Assembly (NCBI GenBank): GCA_007988785.1
Contig: BJUU01000030.1
Location: 1-35,743 of the forward strand
Length of the DNA stretch: 35,743 nucleotides
Reading direction: 5' to 3'
Source of the DNA: Agrococcus baldri
GTDB taxonomy: Bacteria; Actinomycetota; Actinomycetes; Actinomycetales; Microbacteriaceae
Shown here: piece after piece, positions 15,196-25,652 of the stretch
How the letters are laid out: every line of letters begins with the position of its first letter
How positions within the stretch are numbered: position 1 is the first letter of the stretch
Position numbers and translations under genes: made by a program
The notes under the pieces: model-generated
Database searches by the model: none
Told to the model about the DNA's origin: nothing
What the model saw: the letters and a program-made list of their open reading frames with translations, nothing else

Positions 15196-15199
<4 letters not shown>
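14717..15199 (-). CDS. MaoC-family hot-dog hydratase, likely 3-methylglutaconyl-CoA/itaconyl-CoA hydratase
   Basis: 160 residues, single hot-dog domain. The conserved stretch TETDNVLFTTLTMNPQPLHL carries Asp34 and His49, the usual catalytic pair of MaoC hydratases. The C-terminal VRHGDTIYCETRVTGKRPSK and GIATFEHTARNQHGKVV are standard. Placement between the acyl-CoA carboxylase alpha gene and citE matches Rv2499c in M. tuberculosis, which supplies the hydration step before the CitE lyase. The ATG overlaps the accA1 stop by 4 nt. The substrate is inferred from context; a general enoyl-CoA hydratase is the alternative. Confidence 0.87.
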
Positions 15200-17198
<1,999 letters not shown>

Positions 17199-17199
<1 letters not shown>

Positions 17200-18878
17200 C
17201 ACATCCTGAAGACGCCGAAGCGCGGCTCGGGCAGCGGCACGGCGGTGACGACGTCGAGCGCCATGCCGAGCACGCGGCGGGTGTCCGCCGGGTCGATCAC
17301 GCCGTCGTCCCACAGCCGGGCGGAGGCGTAGTACGGGTTGCCCTGCCGCTCGTACTGCTCGCGCACCGGGCGCTCGAACTCGGCCTGCGCATCCGCCGAC
17401 CACTCCTCGCCGGCGGCCTCCTTCTGCTCGCGCTTGACGGTGGAGAGCACGGATGCGGCCTGCGGCCCGCCCATCACGCTCACGCGGGCGTTGGGCCACA
17501 GCCACAAAAACCGAGGGTCGTAGGCGCGGCCGCACATGGAGTACGTGCCGGCGCCGAAGGAGCCCCCGACGACGACCGTGAGCTTCGGCACGCGCGTGGT
17601 GGCGACGGCGGTGACCATCTTGGCGCCGTGCTTGGCGATGCCGCCGCGCTCTGCCTCGGAGCCCACCATGAAGCCGGTGATGTTCTGCAGGAACACGAGC
17701 GGCACGCCGCGCTGATCGCACAGCTCGATGAAGTGCGCGCCCTTCATGGCCGACTCGCTGAAGAGCACGCCGTTGTTGGCGATGATGCCGACGGTGTGGC
17801 CGTGCAGCTCGGCGAAGCCGGTGACGAGGGTGTCGCCGTAGCCGGCCTTGAACTCGTGGAACTCGCTGCGGTCGACGATGCGGGCGATGATCTCGTGCGC
17901 GTCGTAGGGCGTCTGCAGGTCGGGCGGGATCGCGTCGTAGAGCGTGGCGGGGTCGACGGCGGGCTCGATGCCCTGCTGCCCGCCGAAGGCGGTGCCGCTC
18001 ATCGGCGCGTACGCGGACCAGCCGAAGGAGCCGCGCTTCGTGAGCTGCGGGTCGCGCGGCAGCGCCTCGACCATGTCGCGCACGATCTCGAGGGCGTGCG
18101 CATCGTCGTCGGCGAGGTGGTCGACGACGCCCGAGACCTCGGCGTGCAGCACGCCGCCGCCGAGCGACTCGGCGTCGATCACCTCGCCGGTCGCGGCCTT
18201 CACGAGCGGCGGGCCGCCGAGGAAGATGGTGCCCTGGTCGCGCACGATGACCGTCTCGTCGCTCATCGCCGGCACGTAGGCGCCGCCGGCGGTCGAGGAG
18301 CCCATGACGGCAGCGAGCTGCGGGATGCCGGCCGCGCTCAGCTGCGCTTGGTTGAAGAAGATGCGGCCGAAGTGCTCGCGATCCGGGAACACCTCGTCCT
18401 GCATCGGCAGGAAGGCGCCGCCCGAGTCGACGAGCGCGATGCACGGCAGCCGGTTCTCGCGCGCGATCTGCTGCGCGCGCAGGTGCTTCTTGACCGTCAG
18501 CGGGTAGTAGGTGCCGCCCTTGACGGTCGCGTCGTTCGCGATCACCATCACGGGCCGGCCGTGCACCATGCCGATGCCCGCGACGACGCCCGCCGACGGC
18601 GCATCCCCCGGCTCGCCATCCGCGGGCGAGCCGTAGACGCCCCACGCGGCCAGCGGCGCGACCTCGAGGAAGGGGCTGCCGGCATCGAGCAGCGCGTCGA
18701 TGCGGTCGCGTGCCAGCAGCTTGCCCCGGGCGACGTGGCGCTCACGGCTGGCCGCCGGCCCGCCGAGCGCGGCGGTGCCGAGGCGCGCTCGCAGCTCGGT
18801 CACGAGCGCCTCCATGGCCGCGCGGTTGGCCTTCGCCGCGTCGGAGGCAGTGTCGACGTGGCTCGTCAGTGCGTGCAT
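17199..18878 (-). CDS. accD1: Acyl-CoA carboxylase beta subunit (carboxyltransferase), methylcrotonyl-CoA type
   Basis: 559 residues, two crotonase-like carboxyltransferase halves. MCC-beta-type text is visible: [65 protein letters not shown] and [20 protein letters not shown]. The [10 protein letters not shown] segment in particular is closer to methylcrotonyl- and geranyl-CoA carboxylases than to propionyl-CoA carboxylase. It accepts CO2 from the carboxybiotin of the downstream alpha subunit. The ATG lies 21 bp after the E2 stop with a close AGGAG site. Together they would convert 3-methylcrotonyl-CoA to 3-methylglutaconyl-CoA in the leucine path. Confidence 0.93.
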
Positions 18879-18899
18879 GCTCCTACCGTGCCATGCCGG

Positions 18900-20231
18900 T
18901 CAACGGGCCAGCGCCAGGCTGGGCTGCTCCAGCACCGCTGCGATGTCGGCAAGGAATCCGGCGGCCTCGCGGCCGTCGAGCACCCGGTGGTCGAACGAGA
19001 CGGTCACGGTGCACACGTCGCGCAGCACGATCTCGTCGGCGTGGTTCCACGGCAGCCTCCTGATCGCGCCGAGCGCGATGATCGCCGACTCCCCCGGGTT
19101 GAGGATCGGGATGCCGCCGTCGACGCCGAACACGCCGACGTTCGAGATGGTGATGTTCGACGAGGTGAGCTCCGCCATCGTCAGCGAGCCCTCGCGGGCG
19201 CGCACGGCGCGGTCCTTGATCTGCGCGGTCAGCTCGACCGCGTCCATCGCCTCCGCCGCGTCGACCGAGGCGACCACGAGCCCGCGGTCGGTCGAGACGG
19301 CGATGCCCAGGTTGACGTGCGCGAATCGCTCGAGCTCGTTCGTGTCGGCGTGGAAGGCGGCCGTCACGTCGGGCCAGCGCTTCGTCGCGAGCAGGATCGC
19401 CCGGCTGGCGAGCGCCAGGAACGACGCGTCGCCGCTCTTGGCGAGCGCGAGCGTCTCGGTGACGTCGACCTGGTGGAAGGTCGCCGCGTGCGGCACCGTG
19501 AGCGCCGACTGCGTCATGGCGGCGGCGGTGTGCTTGCGGAGGCCCGTCACCTTGGTGCGGGTCGATGCGGGTGCGGCGACGGGGGCGGATGCGACGCCGT
19601 GGCCTTCGACGTCGGCGCGCGTGACGAGGCCGTCGGCGCCGCTCGGGCGCACCGACTGCAGGTCGACGCCGCGATCCTTCGCGAGCTTGCGCACCGGCGG
19701 CATCGCGCGGTTCGGTCCGCGCACCTCGGCGCGCTCGAACGGCTCGGCATCCCAGGTGCGCTTCGCGCGGGTCGGCTTGCCGCCGTGCACCGTGATGTGC
19801 CCGACGAGCACCGACACCTTCTCGGGCTTGTCGTCGGCCGGCGCGGCCGCCTCGGCCTCGGCGGCGAGGTTCGTCTCCGGCGCCGAGGCCGGCGCGGTCA
19901 CGACGTCGGGCTCGTCGCCGACGGGACCGGGCGCATCCGGGACCTGCTCGTCCGCCGGGGCGGACGCATCCGCCGTCGGGGCAGCGCTGTCGTCGCCGCC
20001 CACGTCGAAGTCGATCAGCGGCGCGCCCACGTCGACGGTCTCGCCCTCGCCGGCGTGGAGCTTCGCGATCGTGCCCTCGTACGGGCTCGGCAGCTCGACG
20101 ACCGCCTTGGCCGTCTCGATGTCGGCGAGCGGCTGGTTGAGCTCGACCGTGTCGCCCTCGGCGACCTTCCAGGCGACGATCTCGCTGTCGGTCAGGCCCT
20201 CGCCCAGGTCGGGCAGCAGGAAGGTCTTCAT
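18900..20231 (-). CDS. bkdC: Branched-chain 2-oxo acid dehydrogenase E2 (dihydrolipoyl acyltransferase)
   Basis: 443 residues with the full E2 layout. The lipoyl domain (1-77) has DIETAKAVVELPSPYEG with lipoyl-Lys42. A long Ala/Pro/Asp linker (about 80-175) leads to a peripheral-subunit-binding domain at about 177-211 (MPPVRKLAKDRGVDLQSVRP). The catalytic core ends with VSFDHRVLDG, giving His415 and Asp419. It moves the branched acyl group from E1 to CoA. The ATG overlaps the E1 beta stop by 4 nt. The E3 gene is not in this window, so a shared lipoamide dehydrogenase from elsewhere is expected. Confidence 0.94.
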   Translation of the reverse strand: MKTFLLPDLGEGLTDSEIVAWKVAEGDTVELNQPLADIETAKAVVELPSPYEGTIAKLHAGEGETVDVGAPLIDFDVGGDDSAAPTADASAPADEQVPDAPGPVGDEPDVVTAPASAPETNLAAEAEAAAPADDKPEKVSVLVGHITVHGGKPTRAKRTWDAEPFERAEVRGPNRAMPPVRKLAKDRGVDLQSVRPSGADGLVTRADVEGHGVASAPVAAPASTRTKVTGLRKHTAAAMTQSALTVPHAATFHQVDVTETLALAKSGDASFLALASRAILLATKRWPDVTAAFHADTNELERFAHVNLGIAVSTDRGLVVASVDAAEAMDAVELTAQIKDRAVRAREGSLTMAELTSSNITISNVGVFGVDGGIPILNPGESAIIALGAIRRLPWNHADEIVLRDVCTVTVSFDHRVLDGREAAGFLADIAAVLEQPSLALAR

Positions 20232-21256
20232 CGGGCGGCTCCCGTCGTGAGGGCGCTGTAGTCGAGGTCGGTGCGCGAGTTGCGGCGGCCGAGCGTGCGG
20301 TCGACGGCGTCGAGCAGCCGGTCGAGGCTCGGCAGGTAGTCGTGCTCGACGGCCGAGGGCGGGTAGGGGGTGTCGTAGCCGGTGACGCGCTCGGGCGCGG
20401 CCTCGAGGTGCGCGAAGGCGCGCTCGGCGACGGATGCGATGAGCTCGCTCGAGACGGACGACTCGGCGGGCGCCTCGTGCGTGACGACCAGCCGGCCGGT
20501 GCGGCGCACCGACTCGACGACCGTGTCGACATCCAGCGGCGAGATCGAGCGCAGGTCGATGACCTCGACCTCGATGCCCTCGTCGGCGGCCGCGACCGCG
20601 GCGCGCAGCGCCGTGTCGACCGTCGGCCCGTAGGCGGCGATCGTCACGTCGCGGCCGCTCGCGACCACGTTGGCGGTCTCGAGGTCGCGCACGATCGACC
20701 GGTCGACCTCGCCCTTCGTGTAGTACTTGCCCTTCGGCTCGAAGAACAGCACGGGGTCGTCGCTCTGGATGGCCGCGCGCAGCGTCGAGTAGGCCTCCTG
20801 CGGGGTGGAGGCGGTCACGACGCGCAGGCCTGCGGTGTGCGCGAAGTACGACTCGGGGCTCTCGGAGTGGTGCTCGACCGAGCCGATCGCGCCGCCGAAG
20901 GGCACGCGGATCGTGAGCGGCATGCTGACGCGGCCCTGGGAGCGGTAGCGCAGCTTCGCCACCTGCGCGACGATCTGGTCGAACGCGGGGTAGATGAAGC
21001 CGTCGAACTGGATCTCGGCGACCACGCGGAAGCCGCGGTAGCTCATGCCGATCGCGGTGCCGATGATGGCCGACTCCGCGAGCGGCGAGTCGATCACCCG
21101 CTGCGGGCCGAAGCGATCCTGCAGGCCGTCGGTGACGCGGAAGACGCCGCCGAGCTTGCCGATGTCCTCGCCCATGAGCAGCACGCGGTCGTCGCCCTCG
21201 AGCGAGTCGGCGAGGGCGCTGTTGACGGCCTTCGCCAGGGTCAGGGTCTCGGTCAC
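20228..21256 (-). CDS. bkdB: Branched-chain 2-oxo acid dehydrogenase E1 beta subunit
   Basis: 342 residues from GTG 21256, which overlaps the E1 alpha stop as GTGA. Typical segments are DDRVLLMGEDIGKLGGVFRV, DSPLAESAIIGTAIGMS, EIQFDGFIYPAFDQIVAQVA and the C-terminal VIDLRSISPLDVDTVVESVR, followed by VVTHEAP. The E-D-I-G region contributes the glutamate that activates thiamine diphosphate. It forms an alpha2beta2 E1 with the preceding gene product and decarboxylates the keto acids of leucine, isoleucine and valine. Confidence 0.94.
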   Translation of the reverse strand: MTETLTLAKAVNSALADSLEGDDRVLLMGEDIGKLGGVFRVTDGLQDRFGPQRVIDSPLAESAIIGTAIGMSYRGFRVVAEIQFDGFIYPAFDQIVAQVAKLRYRSQGRVSMPLTIRVPFGGAIGSVEHHSESPESYFAHTAGLRVVTASTPQEAYSTLRAAIQSDDPVLFFEPKGKYYTKGEVDRSIVRDLETANVVASGRDVTIAAYGPTVDTALRAAVAAADEGIEVEVIDLRSISPLDVDTVVESVRRTGRLVVTHEAPAESSVSSELIASVAERAFAHLEAAPERVTGYDTPYPPSAVEHDYLPSLDRLLDAVDRTLGRRNSRTDLDYSALTTGAAR

Positions 21257-22371
21257 TTCGCGCCCTCGATGCTGCTGACGAACGCGCGGTGCTCGAGGCG
21301 CTGCCGCTCGAGGCGCCTGGTGGGCTGCGCGTAGACGTTGTCGAAGATCTCGTCGGCGACCGGCGGCACGGCGTGCTCGGCGGCGGCGCGGAACTCCTTG
21401 GCGAGCTGGTCGGCGCGGATCTTCGCCTCGGCCCGCACGGCCTCCATGTTGGCGCCCATGCGCTCGAGCGCGCGCTCGACGCGGTCGATCGGGTCCTTCG
21501 CGATCCACGCCTCGACCTCGGCCTCGTCGCGGTAGCGCTTGGGGTCGTCGGTCGTGGTGTGCGGGCCGCGGCGGTAGGTGACGGCCTCGATGAAGGTGGG
21601 CCCGTCGCCCGCGCGAGCCCGGTCGAAGGCGATGCGGGCCGCGGCGTGCATCGCGAGCACGTCGTTGCCGTCGACGCGCATCGAGGGGATGCCGAAGCCG
21701 GTGGGGCGCAGCGCGAGCGGCACGCCCGACTGCACGTGCACGGGCTCGGAGATGGCGTACTGGTTGTTCTGGCAGAGGAAGACGACGGGGGCCTGGAAGG
21801 TCGATGCCCACACGAGCGCCTCGTTGACGTCGCCCTCGCTCGTGGCGCCGTCGCCGAAGGTGGTGAGCGCGACCTCGTCGGCGCCGTCCATCTTCGCGGC
21901 CATGGCGTAGCCGACGCCGTGCAGCGTCTGCGCGCCGATGATGATCTGCGAGGGCGCCATGCGGATCTCCCGGGGGTCCCAGCCGCTGTGCGCGTAGGCC
22001 TTCCAGATGCGCGCGAACTCGCCCATGTCGGCGCCGCGCAGCAGCGCGAAGCCGTGCTCGCGGTAGGAGCCGAAGACCCAGTCCTGCTCGCCCAGCGCGC
22101 GGGCGGGGCCCACCTGCGCGGCCTCCTGGCCCAGCAGCGGCGGCCAGAGCACGAGCTGCCCCTGGCGGGTGAGGGCGAAGGCCTCGGTGTCGAGGCGGCG
22201 CACGCGCACCATGTCGACGTAGAGGTTCGTGAGCGCGTGCTCGTCGATGTCGCGCAGGTGCGGGTCGAGCAGCTCGCTCGGCAGCCGGGTGCCGTCGAGG
22301 TCGAGCACGGTCAGCGGGCCGTCGAGGCCGGCGGCGAGCTCGGGGTCGGGGGCTGGCACGGTGATCGACAC
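21253..22371 (-). CDS. bkdA: Branched-chain 2-oxo acid dehydrogenase E1 alpha subunit
   Basis: 372 residues from GTG 22371, chosen because GAGGAGG sits 7 nt upstream; the frame stays open further but without a ribosome site. The thiamine diphosphate/Mg2+ motif runs from GDG (173-175) to the Asn pair in QNNQ (202-203). GSYREHGFALLRG, RMAPSQIIIGAQTLHGVGYA and the phosphorylation-loop region RRGPHTTTDDPKRYRD are family text; that the loop is phosphorylated in bacteria is not implied. It is the first gene of the seven-gene operon and faces the Lrp-type regulator. Confidence 0.95.
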   Translation of the reverse strand: MSITVPAPDPELAAGLDGPLTVLDLDGTRLPSELLDPHLRDIDEHALTNLYVDMVRVRRLDTEAFALTRQGQLVLWPPLLGQEAAQVGPARALGEQDWVFGSYREHGFALLRGADMGEFARIWKAYAHSGWDPREIRMAPSQIIIGAQTLHGVGYAMAAKMDGADEVALTTFGDGATSEGDVNEALVWASTFQAPVVFLCQNNQYAISEPVHVQSGVPLALRPTGFGIPSMRVDGNDVLAMHAAARIAFDRARAGDGPTFIEAVTYRRGPHTTTDDPKRYRDEAEVEAWIAKDPIDRVERALERMGANMEAVRAEAKIRADQLAKEFRAAAEHAVPPVADEIFDNVYAQPTRRLERQRLEHRAFVSSIEGAK

Positions 22372-22471
22372 GGTCGAACCTCCTCGTTCGAAGCGCCTTG
22401 TGAGCGCCGGTCGGATCGACGGACGGGTTGTCAGAAGATCGTGCTCCGACGCTAGCCGCGGAAGGCACTTC

Positions 22472-22510
22472 GCGCAATCAGCGACACGCTCGCTGAGCGG
22501 CACGCGCATT
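22472..22510. promoter_or_regulatory. Two phased GCGCAWT half-sites, probable Lrp-type regulator binding region
   Basis: GCGCAAT at 22472-22478 and GCGCATT at 22504-22510 are 32 bp apart, and a third copy begins at 22538, 34 bp further. Spacing close to three helical turns suits an Lrp-type octamer wrapping DNA. CAGCGA-N5-TCGCTG at 22479-22495 is an additional inverted repeat. The region lies between bkdA and the regulator gene, so it could control both. Confidence 0.5.
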
Positions 22511-22531
22511 CCGTCCCGATCGACCCTGCGC

Positions 22532-22537
22532 TAGATT
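22532..22537 (+). promoter_or_regulatory. -10 box of the Lrp-type regulator (leaderless layout)
   Basis: TAGATT is 7 nt upstream of ATG 22545 and no ribosome binding site exists, so the transcript probably starts at or beside the start codon. Confidence 0.5.
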
Positions 22538-22551
22538 GCGCATCATGCGCA
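22537..22551. promoter_or_regulatory. 15-bp palindrome over the regulator start codon, probable autoregulatory operator
   Basis: TGCGCAT-C-ATGCGCA is perfectly symmetric around 22544. It covers the end of the -10 box, the predicted transcription start and the ATG. A dimer bound here would block its own transcription, as Lrp/AsnC proteins commonly do. Confidence 0.55.
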
Positions 22552-23018
22552 CCGTCGATGACACCGACCGGAGGATCCTCCTCGAGCTGACGAGGCATCC
22601 GAGGATCACGAACGCCGCGATCGCCGAGCAGCTCGGCCTGGCCCGCAACACCGTGCAGAACCGGGTGGCGGCGCTCGAGGCCTCGGATGCGCTGCAGGGC
22701 TTCGACCGCAGGTTCCACGCGGCGGCGCTCGGGTACCCGCTGACGGTGTTCATGGCGACGCACGTCGACCAGCCGCGCATCGACTCGGTGGTCGAGCAGC
22801 TGCGGCAGATCCCCGAGGTCGTGCAGGCCTTCGGCCTCTCGGGCCAGGCGGATGTGCTGGTGCGCGTCGTGTGCCGCGACGCCGAGGATCTCTACCGGGT
22901 CAACAAGCTCGTGCTCGCGTGCGACGGCGTCGAGCGCACCGAGACCTGGCTGTCGATGGGCGAGCTCATCCCCTTCCGGCTCGCGCCGGTGCTCGAGCGC
23001 GATCTCGGCCGAAAGTAG
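22545..23018 (+). CDS. Lrp/AsnC family transcriptional regulator, probable BkdR
   Basis: 157 residues. The N-terminal winged HTH is seen in DDTDRRILLELTRHPRITNA through LGLARNTVQNRVAALEASDA; the C-terminal RAM (effector and oligomerisation) domain covers about 65-145, with VVQAFGLSGQADVLVRVVCR and LYRVNKLVLACDGVERTETW. It is transcribed away from the bkd operon with a shared control region. By analogy with BkdR proteins it should respond to branched-chain amino acids or their keto acids and control keto acid dehydrogenase genes; the ligand is inferred. The ATG at 22545 is preferred over TTG 22536 because of the promoter position. Confidence 0.9.
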   Translation: MRTVDDTDRRILLELTRHPRITNAAIAEQLGLARNTVQNRVAALEASDALQGFDRRFHAAALGYPLTVFMATHVDQPRIDSVVEQLRQIPEVVQAFGLSGQADVLVRVVCRDAEDLYRVNKLVLACDGVERTETWLSMGELIPFRLAPVLERDLGRK

Positions 23019-23065
23019 TTCGGAATCAAATGACCGCGGGCGCGTTGCATCCATCGGAGGACACG

Positions 23066-23944
23066 ATGAACACGACGATCGATCTGCTGCCCGACGCGAC
23101 CGACATGGGCCCGGTCATGCTGAAGACCGCGAAGCTCTCGCGCCTGGTGCACTGGTACACCGCCGGGGTCGGCCTCGAGCACGTCGCCGAGCGACCCGGC
23201 GCCGTCGAGCTCGGCGTCGACGGCCGCACGATCCTGGTGCTCGAGGAGGCACCCGATCTGCGCGGCCCCAACCCGGCCGACGCCGGCCTGTTCCACACCG
23301 CCATCCTCTACCCGACGCACGCGGCGCTCGCCGCCGCCGTCGTGCGGATGACGCAGATCCCCGGCATCCAGTTCGCGGGCACCGGCGACCACCATGTCTC
23401 CGAGGCGTTCTACTTCGCCGACCCCGACGGCAACGGCGTCGAGCTGTACGTCGACCGGCCGCGCTCCGCCTGGCTGTGGGCGAACGGCCAGGTGCACATG
23501 ACGACCGAGTTCATCGACCCGAACCGCTTCGTGAACGAGCACCTCGACCGCGGCAGCTTCGGCCAGTCCTCCACCGCCCCGGTGGAGGCGAAGATCGGCC
23601 ACGTGCACCTGCAGGTCGGCGACGTGCCGACGGCGCGCGCCTTCTACGTCGACGCGCTCGGCTTCGCCGAGACCACGGCGCTGGGCAACACGGCGCTGTT
23701 CGTCAGCGCCGGCGGCTACCACCACCACATGGCCATGAACGTGTGGAACTCGCGCGGCGCCGGCCGTCGTGCCGACACCCTGGGCCTCGGCCGCGTCGAG
23801 ATCGCGGTGCCCGATGCGGATGCGCTGGGCGCGGCCCGCGAGCGGCTCACGGCTGCGGGCGTCGCGGTGGTCGACGACGGCCGCAGCATCCGCTTCGACG
23901 ACCCCTGGGCGAACCGCATCACCCTCACGCCAGCCGCCTCGTAG
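23066..23944 (+). CDS. VOC-family two-domain extradiol dioxygenase, CatE-like (catechol 2,3-dioxygenase)
   Basis: 292 residues with two glyoxalase-fold modules. Module one includes VMLKTAKLSRLVHWYTAGVG, LFHTAILYPTHAALAAAVVR and AFYFADPDGNGVELYVDRP; module two starts IGHVHLQVGDVPTARAFYVD and has the CatE-type GGYHHHMAMNVWNSRGAG. Metal-binding candidates are the His of IGHVHLQV, the His cluster of YHHHMAMN, and a late Glu in GRVEIAVP. The ATG has GGAGGACACG ahead of it. It lies 47 bp after the regulator and may share its transcript. Ring cleavage is the family role; the actual substrate is unknown. Confidence 0.85.
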   Translation: MNTTIDLLPDATDMGPVMLKTAKLSRLVHWYTAGVGLEHVAERPGAVELGVDGRTILVLEEAPDLRGPNPADAGLFHTAILYPTHAALAAAVVRMTQIPGIQFAGTGDHHVSEAFYFADPDGNGVELYVDRPRSAWLWANGQVHMTTEFIDPNRFVNEHLDRGSFGQSSTAPVEAKIGHVHLQVGDVPTARAFYVDALGFAETTALGNTALFVSAGGYHHHMAMNVWNSRGAGRRADTLGLGRVEIAVPDADALGAARERLTAAGVAVVDDGRSIRFDDPWANRITLTPAAS

Positions 23945-23963
23945 GCCGAGCGGCGCCGCCGTA

Positions 23964-24059
23964 GGTCGAGGAGCGCGCGACGAAGTCGCACGCGTCACGA
24001 GACCGGAGCAGCGGCATCGGTCTCGTGACGCGTCGGCCTGCGGCCGGCGCTCCTCGACC
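23964..24059. repeat. Nested inverted repeat between convergent genes
   Basis: Outer arms GGTCGAGGAGCGC (23964-23976) and GCGCTCCTCGACC (24047-24059) match over 13 bp. Inside, ACGCGTCACGAGACCG (23990-24005) and its exact complement (24018-24033) form a 16-bp stem with a 12-nt loop. The GGTCGAGGAGCG core resembles repetitive palindromes scattered through Microbacteriaceae genomes (recollection, not searched). It may serve as a two-way terminator between the dioxygenase gene and rsfS. Confidence 0.8.
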
Positions 24060-24070
24060 GGCGGTGGCGC

Positions 24071-24460
24071 CTACTCGGCGGCGGGAGCCTCGCCCGGCTG
24101 CTCGGGCAGCTGCAGGTCGATGACCTGCGCATCGCGCCACAGCCGCTCGAGCTGGTAGTAGGTGCGCTCCTCCTCGTGGAAGACGTGCACGACGATGTCG
24201 GAGAAGTCGAGCAGCACCCAGCGGCCGTCGGCGCGGCCCTCGCGGCGCACCGGCTTGGCGCCCTCCGGATGCAGCGCATCCTCGATCTCGCGGGCGATCG
24301 CGCTGACCTGCCGCTCGTTGCGGCCGGTGACGAGCAGGAACACGTCGGTCAGCGGCAGCTGGCCCGAGACGTCGAGCGCCACCTGGTCGATGCCGAGGGC
24401 CTTGTCGGCTGCGCGTGCCGCGACCCGCGCGAGCGCGATCGCCTTCTCGTCCGCGCTCAT
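24071..24460 (-). CDS. rsfS: Ribosomal silencing factor RsfS
   Basis: 129 residues, the usual size. It binds L14 and blocks subunit joining when nutrients run out. Family text: VALDVSGQLPLTDVFLLVTG, NERQVSAIAREIEDALHPEG, EGRADGRWVLLDFSDIVVHV, FHEEERTYYQLERLWRDA. ATG at 24460 has an AGGGGAG site, 16 bp after the stop of the preceding gene. It is the last gene of the obg-proB-proA-nadD group. Confidence 0.96.
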   Translation of the reverse strand: MSADEKAIALARVAARAADKALGIDQVALDVSGQLPLTDVFLLVTGRNERQVSAIAREIEDALHPEGAKPVRREGRADGRWVLLDFSDIVVHVFHEEERTYYQLERLWRDAQVIDLQLPEQPGEAPAAE

Positions 24461-24476
24461 CGCGCTCCCCTGTCGA

Positions 24477-25652
24477 TCAGAGCCAGCCCTGCGTCAGTGC
24501 CAGCGTCAGCACGGTGCCGACCGCGACCACGAAGGCCCCGGCACCGACGCCGATGGCGACCGGCCAGATGTTGGGCCGCTGCTTCTTCGGCGCGATCTGC
24601 ACGCGCGCGTTGGCGTAGGAGGAGACGGCCTTCGATGCGCGCACGGGCGCCGTCTCGGGGCTCGTGACCTCGCCCTCGGCGACATCCGAGTCGACGTCGT
24701 TGCCGTCGATCGAGGCGCGGCCGCGGCCGGATGAGGCGAAGCCCTCCGGCACGTCGATCGAGCCGGTGACGAGCAGGCCGTCGTCGCCCTCGAGCGTGAA
24801 GTCGGGGCTGTCGGTGCCGGCGGGCAGCACGAGCGCGTTCGCCGTGATCGACGAGGTCGAGGTGCCGCCGGTGCCGGCGACGCCCTGCTCGCGAAGGTCG
24901 GCGATGTGGTGCTCGGAGGTGTCGGAGACCACGTTGACGATCACCGGCAGGCGCTGCGACTGGCCGCGGCTCGGCCCCGTGACCGTCGCCTCCTCGTCGT
25001 CGCTCGCGGCGGTGCGGCGATCCTCGAGCTGCGCGGGGGTCACGTCGGCGACGCGGCGCGACGAGACGCGCGGCTGCTCGACCGCGACCTCGTCGATCTC
25101 GAGCACGTCGACCTCGGCGTCGTCGACCGTGTCGAGGCCCTGCACGTCGTCGATCTGCGCGCTCGAGCGGCGCGCCGACGAGGGTGCGGGCACGGATGCG
25201 CTGCCCGCCCCGGGCGTGCCGCCCGCGGCCGGTGCGCTGGCGGCGCCGTCCGTGAGCTCTGCCTCGATCGCGTCGAGGTCACCCCCGGGCTGCTCGCCGG
25301 CGGGCGCTGCCTCTGCGGGCTGCGCGGGGCGCTGCTCGGCCTTGTCCTTCTTGCGGCCGAAGAAGCGCCCGCGCGGCTTGGCGGGCGCCTGCTCCTCGGC
25401 GGGCGCGGCCGGCTCGGCCTCGGCCTGCTCGGCGCTCGCGGCCTGGACGTCGATCGCCTGCGTCTCCTCGGGCGCGACCGGCACGCTCGGCGTGGAGTGG
25501 CGGCCGACGTGCTCGGGCGCCGACTCGGCGGCCTCGCGGTCAGCGGCATCGGGAACCGGCGGCACGCCGCCCGTCTGGGCGAGCTCGGCAGCGCGTTCGC
25601 GCGCGCGAAGCTCGCGCCGCGTGAGCGGCCGGTCTTCGTTCGCGTCGGTCAT
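24477..25652 (-). CDS. Hypothetical protein: long disordered cytoplasmic region and one C-terminal membrane helix
   Basis: 391 residues, no named family recognised, though a protein of this design at this place (between nadD and rsfS) is common in the order Micrococcales (recollection). It starts with the charged [19 protein letters not shown], continues with Ala/Pro/Glu-rich low-complexity sequence including a basic patch [15 protein letters not shown], and ends with a single helix [20 protein letters not shown] close to the C-terminus. The ATG overlaps the nadD stop by 4 nt (ATGA). It is probably anchored by its tail with the N-terminus inside. No function is proposed. Confidence 0.75.
   Translation of the reverse strand: MTDANEDRPLTRRELRARERAAELAQTGGVPPVPDAADREAAESAPEHVGRHSTPSVPVAPEETQAIDVQAASAEQAEAEPAAPAEEQAPAKPRGRFFGRKKDKAEQRPAQPAEAAPAGEQPGGDLDAIEAELTDGAASAPAAGGTPGAGSASVPAPSSARRSSAQIDDVQGLDTVDDAEVDVLEIDEVAVEQPRVSSRRVADVTPAQLEDRRTAASDDEEATVTGPSRGQSQRLPVIVNVVSDTSEHHIADLREQGVAGTGGTSTSSITANALVLPAGTDSPDFTLEGDDGLLVTGSIDVPEGFASSGRGRASIDGNDVDSDVAEGEVTSPETAPVRASKAVSSYANARVQIAPKKQRPNIWPVAIGVGAGAFVVAVGTVLTLALTQGWL

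Noticed and set aside
17628-20261. An 877-codon open frame on the plus strand opposite accD1 and bkdC
   Set aside because: Its translation is Arg/Asp/Val-rich without motifs, and it is the antisense of two well-defined enzymes; long antisense frames are expected in such GC-rich coding DNA.
22372-22471. Riboswitch or T-box upstream of bkdA
   Set aside because: No specifier stem, antiterminator or conserved aptamer core could be recognised; the GAGGAGG site and regulator half-sites account for the region.
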